A stretch of 64,000 nt of DNA from Gluconacetobacter tumulicola. GTDB taxonomy: Bacteria > Pseudomonadota > Alphaproteobacteria > Acetobacterales > Acetobacteraceae. Location of the stretch: contig NZ_JABEQL010000009.1 of NCBI RefSeq assembly GCF_014174215.1, positions 88,062 through 152,061 on the forward strand, read 5' to 3'. The notes beneath the pieces are model-generated. The model had not been told where the DNA came from. It saw only the letters and a program-made list of their open reading frames with translations, and searched no databases. Both the position numbers and the translations under genes were made by a program. This document shows, in pieces, positions 63,882 through 64,000 of the stretch (its first letter is position 1; each line of letters begins with the position of its first letter).

Positions 63882-64000
63882 TCATTCTCCATAAACAGCG
63901 CGGGCGGCATCGATGGCCGCGCCGGGCGGCGGCGCATAGCCCTCGGCACGCAGCACGGCGTCCAGCGCACCGAGCGTGATCAGCACCTTGTGCCGCATCG
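63882..64000 (-). CDS. C-terminal end of an unidentified gene (cut by window edge)
   Basis: On the minus strand an open frame enters at the window edge and ends at TGA (63882-63884). The visible residues are MRHKVLITLGALDAVLRAEG followed by YAPPPGAAIDAARAVYGE. The pattern of a helix with LGALDAVLRAEG and a PPGAA turn recalls the C-terminus of some class V aminotransferases, but this is a weak impression. The Met near the edge need not be the start. It is convergent with the DsbA-like gene, 10 bp between stops. Confidence 0.55.
   Translation of the reverse strand, partial: MRHKVLITLGALDAVLRAEGYAPPPGAAIDAARAVYGE

Noticed and set aside
1..64000. CRISPR arrays, prophage genes, toxin-antitoxin pairs, restriction systems
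   Set aside because: No regularly spaced direct repeats, integrase, phage structural or methylase motifs were seen on either strand.

Overview
The window looks like a chromosomal segment of an acetic acid bacterium (Acetobacteraceae, Alphaproteobacteria). The case rests on a fused bcsAB cellulose synthase of the Gluconacetobacter/Komagataeibacter type, the alphaproteobacterial order dusB-ntrB-ntrC-ntrY-ntrX-hfq-hflX beside a fused ispDF, a glnK-amtB pair, fzlA, and short-form argC. The cellulose genes and nitrogen control together suit Gluconacetobacter of the G. diazotrophicus group, but this is inferred from content and not from a database match.

Layout. 1-11.2 kb: a cellulose operon, all on the minus strand (bcsZ, an unrecognised bcs-linked gene, bcsQ, bcsAB, bcsC running off the window edge), preceded by an acyltransferase-3 gene. 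This part is visibly less GC-rich than the rest and ends at a tRNA-Glu gene whose 3' end faces it. 11.3-18 kb: rluD, rpoH behind a structured leader, then purA, hisZ, serC and tRNA-Leu. 18-22.8 kb: argC, mazG, an inositol-monophosphatase-family gene, hflX and hfq. 22.8-31.6 kb: two nitrogen two-component systems (NtrBC, NtrYX), dusB, and divergent ispDF. 31.6-38 kb: a tightly overlapping set (rarA, rluC, an AsmA-like gene, an ATP12 chaperone). 38-43 kb: sodC, a small lipoprotein, a YhiN-type flavoprotein, fzlA and minCDE. 43-48.6 kb: a small membrane protein, a FCD-type GntR regulator, an ABC exporter, a glycosyltransferase and an MFS permease. 48.6-52.2 kb: glnK, amtB and a beta-barrel porin. 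52.3-57.3 kb: a probable iron-uptake group, with a TonB-dependent receptor behind a perfect Fur-like palindrome, a PiuC-type dioxygenase, and two related Sel1-repeat proteins. 57.3-64 kb: anmK, coaA, a lipoprotein, recA, a divergent gamma-glutamyltransferase-like lipoprotein, a DsbA/DsbG-like thiol protein and a truncated last gene.

The most unusual structure is a family of at least five (probably six) imperfect palindromic repeats of about 160-170 bp (at 19063, 20121, 31635, 55547, a 54-bp internally deleted form at 41872, and a decayed copy near 59750). They have matched terminal inverted repeats of 15-17 bp, fall into two end-sequence subtypes, and four of them start at or within about 10 nt of a stop codon. 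Two copies in opposite orientation bracket mazG. No integrase, transposase, CRISPR array, phage gene or rRNA was seen.
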